Assembly: GCA_964512675.1 (NCBI GenBank)
Contig: CAZEJR010000003.1
Span: 73,743-137,742, forward strand
Origin: A07HB70 sp964512675
Lineage (GTDB): Archaea; Halobacteriota; Halobacteria; Halobacteriales; Haloferacaceae
Reading direction: 5' to 3'
Length of the DNA stretch: 64,000 bases
Part shown: positions 32,101-40,964 of the stretch, piece after piece
Layout of the letters: each line of letters opens with the position of its first letter
Numbering within the stretch: the first letter of the stretch is position 1
Program-made: the position numbers and the translations under genes
The notes under the pieces: model-generated
Database searches by the model: none
Told to the model about the DNA's origin: nothing
What the model saw: the letters and a program-made list of their open reading frames with translations, nothing else

Positions 32101-33312
32101 TCACCCTGCCGCGAGGCCGTCCGCGTACGTCGCGACGTCTTTGATCCCCGCGCCGGTGTTCAACAGAAGGACGGTGTCGTCGGCGCCGAACTCGCCACGG
32201 TCGGCAAACGCCGCGGCGCCGCTCGCCGCCGCCGCGCAGGTGACACCCATCTCGACGCCCTCCAGCCGGCAGACGTCGAGGGCCGCGTCGAGAATCGCCT
32301 CGTCTGTCGTCGCGACGGCGCCGCCGCCGCTCTCCCTGAGCGTCTCCAGCACCCACGGACTGGCGCCCGGGTCGGGGACCTCGATCCCGTTGCACACCGT
32401 GTCCGGGTCGGTCACGGCCTCGTGGATCTCGGCATCGGCCTCAAACGCGTCGACGATCGGCGCACAGCCGGTCGACTGGGCGGCGTACATCGACGGACGC
32501 TCGTCGGTGAACCCCAGGTCGCGAAACTCGGTGGCGGCCTTGTGCATCCCGATCAGCCCGACGCCGCCGCCGGTCGGGTAGACGACGGCGTCGGGGACCG
32601 ACCAGTCCATCTGCTCGGCTATCTCGTAGAACATCGTCTTCTTTCCGTCGTGGCGGTACGGCGTCACGAACGTCTTCAGCGAGTGCCAGCCCGCCTCGGC
32701 TGCCCGCTCGTCGTGGGCCGCGCCGGCCTCCGTCAGCGGCCCCGGCACCTCTGTCAGCGTCGCGCCGTGGGCCCGCACCATCGTCTTCTGGGTGTCGCCC
32801 GCCCGTCTCGGGAGAAAGACGTGTGCGTCGAGGCCCGCGCGAGCGGCGTACGCCGCGTGGGAGTGGCCGGCGTTTCCCGCAGAGGGGATCGACACCTCGT
32901 CGGCGCCGAACTCGACGGCGCCGGTCATCGCCGCCGCCTGTCCGCGGTCTTTGAACGTCCCCGTCGGGTTCCGGCCCTCGTCTTTGATCAGCACGCGACC
33001 CACGCCCATCTCCTCGGCCAGCCGGTCGCACTCGTGGAGCGGCGTCGCGCCGGCTCCGAGGTCGACCGCCGCCTCGCGGTCGAACGGTAGCAGCTCGGCG
33101 TAACGCCACATCGAGTCGAACGGCCGTTTCCGGAGGGTAGACCGCGTCAGCTCGACCGCGTCGAGGTCGTACGCCGGGTCGAGGATGCCGCCGCAGTCGG
33201 GACACCGGCCCGTGACCTCCGTCGGGTCGTGTCTGACGCCGCAGTCGATACAGTCGAGCCCGGTGAACGCCGCAGACGTGCGCACACCCGTCGCTCCCGG
33301 CGGGGCCCGCAT
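32101..33312 (-). CDS. thrC: threonine synthase
   Basis: A 403-residue PLP enzyme that converts O-phosphohomoserine to threonine. An N-terminal zinc ribbon (CIDCG and CPDCGG) precedes the fold. The PLP lysine is in NPTGTFKDRGQ, and GNAGHSHAAYAARAG plus TGGGVGLIGMHKA bind PLP phosphate. The start is the ATG at 33312; the open frame extends 85 codons further without family similarity. Just upstream lies the 5-mer array at 33356. Confidence 0.94.
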   Translation of the reverse strand: MRAPPGATGVRTSAAFTGLDCIDCGVRHDPTEVTGRCPDCGGILDPAYDLDAVELTRSTLRKRPFDSMWRYAELLPFDREAAVDLGAGATPLHECDRLAEEMGVGRVLIKDEGRNPTGTFKDRGQAAAMTGAVEFGADEVSIPSAGNAGHSHAAYAARAGLDAHVFLPRRAGDTQKTMVRAHGATLTEVPGPLTEAGAAHDERAAEAGWHSLKTFVTPYRHDGKKTMFYEIAEQMDWSVPDAVVYPTGGGVGLIGMHKAATEFRDLGFTDERPSMYAAQSTGCAPIVDAFEADAEIHEAVTDPDTVCNGIEVPDPGASPWVLETLRESGGGAVATTDEAILDAALDVCRLEGVEMGVTCAAAASGAAAFADRGEFGADDTVLLLNTGAGIKDVATYADGLAAG

Positions 33313-33355
33313 AGTTCTTCGGTCGGAACGGCGACACCGCTCGCGACGGGGAGAG

Positions 33356-33400
33356 AAGTGAAGTGAAGCGAGGTGAACTGAGGTGAACCGAACCGAACTG
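33356..33400. repeat. imperfect tandem 5-mer array downstream of rpl12
   Basis: Nine consecutive 5-bp units of pattern A-A/G-N-T/C-G (AAGTG, AAGTG, AAGCG, AGGTG, AACTG, AGGTG, AACCG, AACCG, AACTG). On the minus strand, just past the rpl12 stop, it reads as a run of TT-containing units. It could serve as a T-rich transcription terminator for the ribosomal operon. Confidence 0.8.
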
Positions 33401-33418
33401 AAGACGAGAGTACGAGCC

Positions 33419-33766
33419 TCAGCCGAACAGCTCGCCGAGGCCCTCGCCGCTGGCCTCGTCGTCGTCGTCGTCTTCGGGCTCGTCGGCGGCCTCCTCCTCG
33501 GCGGCCTCCTCGTCTTCGGACTCGTCGTCGTCGGTCGCCTCCTCCGCGTCGCCGGCAGCGGCGCCACCAGCGGTGCCCGCGGCGGGCGCGGCGGCGGCGG
33601 CGTCGATCGCCTCCTCGATGTCGACGTCCTCGAGCGCGGCGACGAGCGCCTTCGCGCGGGACTCTTCGACCTCGACGCCCGCGGACTCCAGGACCGCGGT
33701 GACGTTTGTCTCGTCGATCTCTTCGCCAGCCTCGTTCAGCAGCAGCGCGGTGTATACGTACTCCAT
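33419..33766 (-). CDS. rpl12: 50S ribosomal protein P1 (L12)
   Basis: A 115-residue acidic stalk protein present in several copies per ribosome. The N-terminal dimerisation domain starts with MEYVYTALLLNEAG. An Ala/Gly hinge leads to an Asp/Glu tail ending in GEGLGELFG, which contacts elongation factors. It is the last gene of the rpl1-rpl10-rpl12 unit. Confidence 0.97.
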   Translation of the reverse strand: MEYVYTALLLNEAGEEIDETNVTAVLESAGVEVEESRAKALVAALEDVDIEEAIDAAAAAPAAGTAGGAAAGDAEEATDDDESEDEEAAEEEAADEPEDDDDDEASGEGLGELFG

Positions 33767-33778
33767 TGTGTTGTAGTG

Positions 33779-34842
<1,064 letters not shown>

Positions 34843-34846
<4 letters not shown>

Positions 34847-35481
34847 GCCGGCACCTCCACCGACGGGCCCATCGTCGTCTTGACGTACATCGAGTCGATG
34901 TTCAGCGGCCCCTTCTCGAGGCTCGCCTCGAGTCGACGCGCGACAACGTCGATATTCTCCGATATCTCCGCGGCGTCCATGTGCTCGGCGCCGACGCGCG
35001 TGTGGAACGTGCGCCGGTCACGGGACCGAAGCTGGACGGTGTTCTTCATCCGGTCGATCGTCTCGACGACGTCGTCGTCGGGCTGGAGCGGCGTCGGCAT
35101 CTTGCCACGCGGCCCGAGGACGGTCCCGAGGTACCGGCCGATGTCCTGCATCAGCGCGGCCTCGGCGACGAAGAAGTCTGTCTCGCCGGCGAGGTCCTTC
35201 GCTTCGTCGTCGTCGTCGCCGAGCTCCTCGAGCTCGTCCGGCCCGAGGACCTCGTCGGCGACGTCTTGCGCGCGAAGGGCAGTCTCGCCGGTCGCAAAGA
35301 CGACGATGCGGGTCTCCTGTCCCGTGCCGGCGGGCAGGACCACGCTCTCGTCGACGCGGTTCGACGGGTCGTTGAGGTCTAGGTCGCGCAGGTTCACGGC
35401 GAGATCCACGGTCTCCCGGAACTCCCGGGGCGGGGCCTCGTCGAGCGCGTGCGCCACTGCGTCCTCGATCGTATCTGCCAT
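34843..35481 (-). CDS. rpl1: 50S ribosomal protein L1
   Basis: A 212-residue rRNA-binding protein at the E-site stalk and a known autogenous translational repressor in archaea. Conserved parts are REFRETVDLAVNLRDLDLNDP at the start and GPRGKMPTP in the middle. A strong Shine-Dalgarno, GGAGGTG (35486-35492), lies six bases before the ATG, unlike the leaderless genes around it. Upstream is the hairpin described separately. Confidence 0.97.
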
Positions 35482-35485
35482 CTTT

Positions 35486-35492
35486 CACCTCC
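35486..35492 (-). promoter_or_regulatory. Shine-Dalgarno of rpl1
   Basis: GGAGGTG on the minus strand, the strongest ribosome binding site seen in the window. Its 5' end is the last part of the leader hairpin, so folding can affect access. Confidence 0.75.
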
Positions 35493-35518
35493 GTAGTACG
35501 CAGGAACTGCTCCTACGG
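35491..35518 (-). promoter_or_regulatory. putative L1-binding hairpin in the rpl1 mRNA leader
   Basis: On the minus strand CCGTAG pairs with CTACGG, then an asymmetric internal loop (GA against GTA), then GCAG pairs with CTGC around a TTC loop. The two stems with an asymmetric loop resemble the L1 site on 23S rRNA and on archaeal L1 mRNAs. The hairpin runs into the GGAGGTG. It fits feedback repression of rpl1-rpl10-rpl12 by L1. Confidence 0.7.
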
Positions 35519-35565
35519 TGTGACACAGGCGAGGCCTGTCTCGGATCGAGAGTCGGCAAAGCGAC

Positions 35566-35574
35566 GGATAAAGC
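35566..35574 (-). promoter_or_regulatory. TATA-like element of rpl1-rpl10-rpl12
   Basis: Minus-strand GCTTTATCC. Transcription would begin near 35543, giving a leader of about 60 nt that contains the whole L1-type hairpin and the Shine-Dalgarno. Confidence 0.55.
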
Positions 35575-35595
35575 CGTCGAAGCGCCCGTCTCGCG

Positions 35596-36069
35596 TCAGT
35601 CGCTCGCGTTCGTGGCCGGACGCTCTCCCGCGCCGTCGGCACACGCCACCAGCCCCGCGTCGTCGTACTCGATAGCCGGGTCGCCGTCGACGCGGCCCGT
35701 GACGCGTCCGCGCATCACGCCCCGTCCGGGCCGGCTCTCCGACCGGCGCAGCTCGGTGAGTTCGTACGTCACCGCCAGCCGGTCGCCGGGCCGGACCGGC
35801 GCCAGCCACCGCACGTCGTCCATCCCGAGACCGCCGACCACGGCGACGTCCTGCCGCCAGGACCCGGCGAGACGGGCCGTCGCACAGAGCGTGTGAAAGC
35901 CGCTGACGATGAGACCGCCGTGCTGTGCAGCACCCGGACTGTCGGCGTCGACGTGCATCGGTAGCGGGTCCCACCGCTCGGCGAACGAGACGATCTCGTC
36001 GCGCTCGAACTCGTACTCGCCGAGCGCGCCCGGCTCGCCGAGCGACAGATCCTCGAAGTAGCGAGTCAC
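35596..36069 (-). CDS. MaoC-fold (hot-dog) dehydratase-like protein
   Basis: A 157-residue single hot-dog domain. RYFEDLSLGEPGALGEYEFERDEIVSFAERWDPLPMHVD is the typical start, with the D-x(4)-H pair of R-hydratases visible in WDPLPMHVD. This suggests an enoyl-CoA hydratase, although such small haloarchaeal members are uncharacterised. It lies between rpl11 and the rpl1 promoter, 37 nt after rpl11, so it is probably co-transcribed with rpl11. The GTG at 36069 fits the family start. Confidence 0.85.
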   Translation of the reverse strand: MTRYFEDLSLGEPGALGEYEFERDEIVSFAERWDPLPMHVDADSPGAAQHGGLIVSGFHTLCATARLAGSWRQDVAVVGGLGMDDVRWLAPVRPGDRLAVTYELTELRRSESRPGRGVMRGRVTGRVDGDPAIEYDDAGLVACADGAGERPATNASD

Positions 36070-36106
36070 GGCTGCCCTGCGGCGGGATCGGTCACGACGA
36101 CGTGGA

Positions 36107-36595
36107 TTACGCCGCCGCCTCGTCGGCGAACAGCTCGTCGTACTCGCCCGCCTCCAGCCGCTCTTTGAACTCGCGGGGGTCGTTCCCATCGATCGTGACA
36201 CCGAGCGAGGTGCAGGTGCCGACGACCTCCTTCGCGGCGTTCTGCAGGTCGTAGGAGAGCAGATCCGAGCGCTTCTGCTTTGCGACCGTCTGCACCTGCT
36301 CGACGGTCAGGTTCGCGACGAACTCCGACTGAGGCTCGCCGCTGCCCGTCTCGAAGCCCGCCTCGTCTTTGATCAGCTCTGCCGTCGGCGGGACACCGAC
36401 CTCGACGGTGAACGAGCCGCCGTCTTCGTAGTCGACGGTGACGGGGACCTCCATCCCGTCGAACGCGGCGGTCTCGTCGTTTATCTGTGCGACGACGTCC
36501 TGGACGTTCACCGGCGTCGGGCCGAGTTCCGGTCCGAGCGGCGGGCCGGGGGTTGCCTCTCCGCCGGGGACGAGCACCTCGATCGTACCAGCCAT
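36107..36595 (-). CDS. rpl11: 50S ribosomal protein L11
   Basis: A 162-residue protein of the GTPase-associated centre that binds 23S rRNA. The start IEVLVPGGEATPGPPLGPELGP and the KQKRSDLLSYDLQNAAKEVVGTCTSLGVTIDG segment are characteristic. It has its own leaderless promoter and is separated from rpl1 by the MaoC-fold gene. Confidence 0.97.
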   Translation of the reverse strand: MAGTIEVLVPGGEATPGPPLGPELGPTPVNVQDVVAQINDETAAFDGMEVPVTVDYEDGGSFTVEVGVPPTAELIKDEAGFETGSGEPQSEFVANLTVEQVQTVAKQKRSDLLSYDLQNAAKEVVGTCTSLGVTIDGNDPREFKERLEAGEYDELFADEAAA

Positions 36596-36617
36596 GCCTC
36601 AGCGTCCCGGGCTGTTC

Positions 36618-36626
36618 GGTTAATCG
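36618..36626 (-). promoter_or_regulatory. TATA-like element of rpl11
   Basis: Minus-strand CGATTAACC centred 27 nt before the L11 ATG. Confidence 0.6.
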
Positions 36627-36631
36627 TTGCG

Positions 36632-37693
36632 TTACACGTCTACCGCGAACGACTCCCGGGTCGCCGACCGCTCGGCGAACGCACGAAGCAGCCGCGCCGT
36701 CGCCGTCAGGTCGCCCGTGCTCACCACCTCCGCGGGAGTGTGCATATACCGGTTCGGCACACCGAGATTCAGCGCCGGTGTCCCGCCGTCGGCGGTGTAG
36801 AAGGCGTCGGCGTCCGTCCCGGTTCGGAGGCCGGCGGCCTGGAGTTGGACGTCGACGTCCGCGTCGGCGGCGGCGGTCCGCGCCGTCTCGACGACAGCCG
36901 GGTGGTTCGCGCTCCCCCGCGAGACGACGGGACCGGCGTCGAGTTCGACCGGCGTCCGCTGGCCGGCGTCGAGGCCCGGGTGGTCTCCGGCGTGGGTGAC
37001 GTCGACGGCGACGACGGCGTCCGCGTCGAGGTCGGGACCGACCATCTTCGCCCCTTGGAGGCCGACCTCTTCCTGCACCGTCGCGACGGCGTGGACCGTC
37101 GCGTCGACCCCGGCAGCCGCCGCGCGGCGCAGGCCCTCCGCCGCCGCCCACACGCCGACCCGGTTGTCGAGGCCGCGCGCGCTGACCCGGTCGCCGGCGA
37201 GGTCGACGACGCCGTCGCTCGCGACCGTGACGGGGTCGCCGACGTCGACGAGGTCCCGGGCGGCGTCGCCGTCGTCGGCCCCGACGTCGACGTACTGTCT
37301 GTCGACGTCGACGGGGTCGTCATCTCCGTCGCGCAGGTGAATCGCGGTCTGTCCGACGACACCCTGCACCGGCCCGTCGGCAGCGTGGACGACCACACGC
37401 CGGCCCCGCGTCACCGTGCGGTCGGTCCCGCCGACGCGGCCGACACGGAGGTAGCCGTCGTCCTCGACTCGCCTGACGATCAGACCGATCTCGTCTGCGT
37501 GGCCCGCGAAGGCGACGCTCGGTCCGTCGGCACCCTCGTAGGTCGCGACCGCGTTGCCGTAGTCGTCGACGGTCACGCTGTCGGCGTACGTCTCGACGTA
37601 GTCGATCCAGACCCGCTGGCCGCGTGTCTCGAATCCGGACGGACTCGGGACCGCGAGGAGCTCCTCGAGAAACAACCGCCTCGGCTCGTCCAT
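36632..37693 (-). CDS. M42-family metallo-aminopeptidase (glutamyl aminopeptidase/endoglucanase-like)
   Basis: A 353-residue cytosolic peptidase of the tetrahedral (TET) type. Metal-binding blocks are VAFAGHADEIGLIV near residue 66, SARGLDNRVGVW near 172, VQEEVGLQGAK with the catalytic Glu pair near 208, VDVTHAGDHPG near 230, and the C-terminal NRYMHTPAEVV histidine. The dinuclear metal centre trims peptides from proteasome products. Its leaderless promoter is at 37714-37722. Confidence 0.92.
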   Translation of the reverse strand: MDEPRRLFLEELLAVPSPSGFETRGQRVWIDYVETYADSVTVDDYGNAVATYEGADGPSVAFAGHADEIGLIVRRVEDDGYLRVGRVGGTDRTVTRGRRVVVHAADGPVQGVVGQTAIHLRDGDDDPVDVDRQYVDVGADDGDAARDLVDVGDPVTVASDGVVDLAGDRVSARGLDNRVGVWAAAEGLRRAAAAGVDATVHAVATVQEEVGLQGAKMVGPDLDADAVVAVDVTHAGDHPGLDAGQRTPVELDAGPVVSRGSANHPAVVETARTAAADADVDVQLQAAGLRTGTDADAFYTADGGTPALNLGVPNRYMHTPAEVVSTGDLTATARLLRAFAERSATRESFAVDV

Positions 37694-37713
37694 ACCGGAC
37701 GCGCGGACGGGAC

Positions 37714-37722
37714 GGTAAAAAG
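37714..37722 (-). promoter_or_regulatory. TATA-like element of the M42 peptidase gene
   Basis: Minus-strand CTTTTTACC centred about 25 nt before the ATG at 37693. Confidence 0.55.
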
Positions 37723-37763
37723 TCGACCGCCACGGCTTTAGTCGCGCCCCGTCTCGCCCGGGT

Positions 37764-38012
37764 GTGACCGACCGCAAGTTCACCGCGTTCGAGATCCGTC
37801 TCGACGACGCGACGTTCACCGCGCGAGAGGGGGAGGCGGGTGCGGCGACAGACCGGACCGCCGCGGCGGACGTCGCGGACGACGGCGGCTGTCTCGCCGG
37901 GCGTGCCGCGACGGTCCTCCTCGTCCTCGCGGCGCTGGCCGCCGTCGTCGCCGCGCGGACAGTCGGCGACGACGCGCTCGATGACCTCGCCGACCTCGAC
38001 GACGTCGCGTGA
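37764..38012 (+). CDS. small single-pass membrane protein, function unknown
   Basis: An 82-residue protein with an acidic N-terminal part (FTAFEIRLDDATFTARE) and one hydrophobic helix near residues 47-65, followed by an Asp-rich tail. No known motif is seen. A possible TATA-like GCTTTAGTC lies 26 nt before the GTG, and the position just ahead of mvk suggests a real gene. I do not recognise the family. Confidence 0.6.
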   Translation: MTDRKFTAFEIRLDDATFTAREGEAGAATDRTAAADVADDGGCLAGRAATVLLVLAALAAVVAARTVGDDALDDLADLDDVA

Positions 38013-38057
38013 CCGCGGCGCGATCGATTCAAGTGCGAACCACGCGCTGGTAGCGAC

Positions 38058-39065
38058 GTGCCGACGTCAACCGCTCCGGGCAAGGTCTACCTGTTCGGCG
38101 AACACGCCGTCGTCTACGGCGAGCCGGCGGTGCCCTGCGCGGTCGAGCGGCGTGCGACCGTGACCGTCTCGTCGCGCGACGACGACCGGGTGGTCGTCGA
38201 GGCGTCAGACCTCACGCTCGACGGATTCACGGTCGCCTTCAGCGGCTCGACCGCCGACCCGGAGCTCGACGTGCCGACCCGTCTCGTCCGGTCCGCGACG
38301 AGCTACGTCGAGGAGGCCGTCGCACAGGCCCGCGACGCCGCAGACGCCCCCGACGCCGGCTTCGAGCTGTCGATCGACTCGGAGATCCCGCTCGGCGCCG
38401 GTCTCGGGTCGTCCGCCGCCGTCGTCGTCGCCGCGATCGACGCCGCGACCCGCGCGCTCGGGGTCGAACTGTCGCGCGAGGAGATCGCCGAGCGCGCGTA
38501 CCACACCGAGCGCGCCGTCCAGGCGGGCGGTGCCTCCCGTGCAGACACGTTCTGCTCGGCGATGGGCGGTGCGGTCCGGGTCGAGGGACCAGACTGCCGG
38601 CGGGTCGAGGCGCCGGAGCTCCCGTTCGTCGTCGGGTTCGACGGCGGCGCGGGCGACACCGGCGAACTCGTCGCCGGCGTGCGCGCGCTCCGCGAGCGCC
38701 ACGGGTTCGCCGCCGATACCGTCGCCGCCGTCGGCGACGTGGTGCGCGAGGGCGAGCGGCTGCTCGCCGACGCGCCGGCGGACGACCCCGCCGACGAGGC
38801 GACGCTCGACGCGCTCGGCGACCTGATGGACTTCGACCACGGGCTGCTGTCGGCGCTCGGCGTCTCCGCCCGGTCGCTCGACGCGATGGTGTGGGCCGCA
38901 CGCGAGGCCGGCGCTCACGGCGCGAAGCTCACCGGTGCCGGCGGCGGCGGGTGTATCGTCGCGCTCGACCCCACCGACGAGACCGAACGGGCGCTGCGAT
39001 ACGCGCCGGACTGTGTCGACGCATTCCGCGCCGAACTCGCGACTGAGGGGGTCGTCAGAGCGTGA
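38058..39065 (+). CDS. mvk: mevalonate kinase
   Basis: A 335-residue GHMP kinase that phosphorylates mevalonate. Motifs are APGKVYLFGEHAVVYGEPAV at the start, the ATP loop PLGAGLGSSAAVVVA near residue 112, and the C-terminal GAKLTGAGGGGC. It overlaps the ipk gene by 4 nt (GTGA), so the two steps of the archaeal mevalonate pathway are translationally coupled. Confidence 0.97.
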   Translation: MPTSTAPGKVYLFGEHAVVYGEPAVPCAVERRATVTVSSRDDDRVVVEASDLTLDGFTVAFSGSTADPELDVPTRLVRSATSYVEEAVAQARDAADAPDAGFELSIDSEIPLGAGLGSSAAVVVAAIDAATRALGVELSREEIAERAYHTERAVQAGGASRADTFCSAMGGAVRVEGPDCRRVEAPELPFVVGFDGGAGDTGELVAGVRALRERHGFAADTVAAVGDVVREGERLLADAPADDPADEATLDALGDLMDFDHGLLSALGVSARSLDAMVWAAREAGAHGAKLTGAGGGGCIVALDPTDETERALRYAPDCVDAFRAELATEGVVRA

Positions 39066-39784
39066 TCGTCGTCAAGCTCGGCGGGAGCGTGATCACGGAC
39101 AAGGACCGCCCGGAGACGCTCGACGGCCCGGCGCTTGACCGCGCCGCAGACGCCATCGCCGGCGCGAGCGGCGACCTCGTCGTCGTCCACGGCGGCGGGA
39201 GCTTCGGACACCACCGCGCCGACGAGCACGGTGTCGGCGTCGGATCGGGGACCCACGACGCCGGCGGGGCGCTCGCAGTCCACGGCGCGATGACCACGCT
39301 CAACCGATTCGTGCTCGACAGGCTCCACGATCGAGGCGTGTCGGCGCTGCCGGTCCACCCGCTCTCTGCGGCGGCACGCGGCACAGACGCGGCACTGGCG
39401 CTGTCGCTCACGCAGGTGTCGACGATGCTCGCCGAGTCGTTCGTTCCCGTCCTCCACGGCGACGTCGTCGCGACCGCGGGCGAGGGCGTCACCGTCCTCT
39501 CCGGCGACGAGATCGCCGTCCGCGCCGCGACGGACCTCGGTGCCGACCGGGTCGGGCTGTGCTCGGCGGTTCCGGGCGTCCTCGGCGACGACGGCGAGGT
39601 CGTGTCGCGGGTGTCGAGCCCCGACGACGCCGCTCTCGGCGCGAGCGACGCCACCGACGTCACCGGCGGAATGGCGGGGAAGGTCCGGGCGCTCCTCGAC
39701 CTCGACGTACCCGCACACGTCTTCGGCCTCGACGGCCTGACGTCGTTTCTCGCGGGCGCGTCGCCGGGGACCCTCGTGGACTGA
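39062..39784 (+). CDS. ipk: isopentenyl phosphate kinase
   Basis: A 240-residue amino acid kinase-fold enzyme that makes isopentenyl diphosphate from isopentenyl phosphate, the archaeal variant step of the mevalonate route. KLGGSVITDK binds ATP and the VVHGGGSFGHHRADEHG block carries the histidine that recognises the phosphate substrate. It is the second gene of the mvk-ipk pair. Confidence 0.95.
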   Translation: MIVVKLGGSVITDKDRPETLDGPALDRAADAIAGASGDLVVVHGGGSFGHHRADEHGVGVGSGTHDAGGALAVHGAMTTLNRFVLDRLHDRGVSALPVHPLSAAARGTDAALALSLTQVSTMLAESFVPVLHGDVVATAGEGVTVLSGDEIAVRAATDLGADRVGLCSAVPGVLGDDGEVVSRVSSPDDAALGASDATDVTGGMAGKVRALLDLDVPAHVFGLDGLTSFLAGASPGTLVD

Positions 39785-39818
39785 GCCGGCGCCCGGACCG
39801 GCGGCTCCCGACGCCGGC

Positions 39819-40556
39819 TCAGCACTCGACCCGTAGTCCGTCGCGCGCGACCCGGACGTCGACACCGGCGGCGGCCCTGTCGACGCTGGCGACCATCTCT
39901 TCGTGGCGTCCCTCCGTGTGGGGGTAGAGGTGGGTCAGGTAGACGCGGTCGACGTCGACGCCGCGTAACGACTCGCCGAGGCTCGTCGGCGTCGGGTGGT
40001 TCGACACGTCGACGTCGTCGGGAAACGAGCAGTCGTGCGCGAGGACGCGTGCGCCGTCGGCGAACCGACCCATCCCGCCGAACGCCTCGGTGTCGCCGCT
40101 GAACACGAGGGCGTCGCCGAACCGATAGGCCAGTCCGGCCATCGAGTGGCGCGTCTCGCGCGCCCGGACGTCGAAGCCGGCAGCCGAGAACTCGCCGGGG
40201 TAGACCTCGCGGAGCCGGAGGTCGATCCGGCCACGCAGGTAGTCGTGGACGTCGAGGAGGCCGTCCACGAGCGCCTTCGTCCCGGACGGGCCGACGACAG
40301 AGAGGCCGTCCGCGCCGGCCAGCCACCGTGCCTTCAGGAGCGCGAGGAGGTCCGAGACGTGGTCGAGGTGGTGGTGGGTCAGGAGTACCGTCGAGACCCC
40401 CTCGTAGCCCGCGTCGGTGCCGGCGAGCCGGCCCAACACGCCGGCACCACAGTCGACGAGTAGCCGTCGGTCGTCGCCCTCGACCAGCAGTCCGGTCTGT
40501 GCGCGGTTCGCGCCCGCCATCGCACTCCCGGTGCCGAGGAAGGTGACGGCGGTCAC
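39819..40556 (-). CDS. metallo-beta-lactamase-fold hydrolase (RNase Z-like)
   Basis: A 245-residue protein with the metal-binding THHHLDH near residue 60 and later histidines in ARETRHS, FSGDTEAF and HDCSFP, as in RNase Z and related phosphodiesterases. The exosite arm of true RNase Z is not seen, so a nuclease role is not certain. It is convergent with ipk. In some haloarchaea a gene of this type sits beside mvk and ipk. Confidence 0.8.
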   Translation of the reverse strand: MTAVTFLGTGSAMAGANRAQTGLLVEGDDRRLLVDCGAGVLGRLAGTDAGYEGVSTVLLTHHHLDHVSDLLALLKARWLAGADGLSVVGPSGTKALVDGLLDVHDYLRGRIDLRLREVYPGEFSAAGFDVRARETRHSMAGLAYRFGDALVFSGDTEAFGGMGRFADGARVLAHDCSFPDDVDVSNHPTPTSLGESLRGVDVDRVYLTHLYPHTEGRHEEMVASVDRAAAGVDVRVARDGLRVEC

Positions 40557-40625
40557 CGTGGGTCCCCCGGGTCCGAGCAGGCGCGGGGCTGTCCCTGGAC
40601 GGGACGTCCGTCGTCGGTCACGCCG

Positions 40626-40835
40626 TCAGCGGAGGCCGGTCGGGAGTCGGTCGACGAGCGGAGCGACCGCCGGGTCGCCGGCGGCGAGGTGAGCGCCGAC
40701 GTCCGCGGCGGCTGCGACGAGTCCGGCGAGCGCCGCAGTCTCGACGGTACCGAACCCGCCGAGAACCCCGGCGAGGCCGCCGAGACCGCCGCCGCCGACC
40801 GCCGCGAGCGCCGACCGGAGCGGCCTGTCACACAC
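40626..40835 (-). CDS. small hydrophobic protein, function unknown
   Basis: A 69-residue Gly/Ala/Leu-rich peptide with a Gly-rich hydrophobic stretch (GGGGLGGLAGVLGG) and little charge. No motif is recognised. It lies directly upstream of the metallo-beta-lactamase gene on the same strand. It is plausible as a short haloarchaeal membrane protein, but the composition alone would also fit a chance frame. Confidence 0.4.
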   Translation of the reverse strand: MCDRPLRSALAAVGGGGLGGLAGVLGGFGTVETAALAGLVAAAADVGAHLAAGDPAVAPLVDRLPTGLR

Positions 40836-40936
40836 ACGCCGATGTAGACGCTCCGATCACCTGAAAGTTCGGTCGACGGTGCCGCCGCTCCGCGTCCACG
40901 ACGGCTGCCGTCCGCGCTGGCGCTCGCCGCAAGCGC

Positions 40937-40944
40937 CTTACTAC
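40937..40944 (+). promoter_or_regulatory. TATA-like element of the lhr gene
   Basis: CCTTACTA centred 25 nt before the ATG at 40965; this decides for that ATG rather than the GTG four codons earlier. Confidence 0.5.
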
Positions 40945-40964
40945 TCCCGTCCGTGCCGATCGCA

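Noticed and set aside
33313..33567. 85-codon extension of thrC
   Set aside because: Low-complexity and antisense overlap with rpl12; the family starts near the ATG at 33312.
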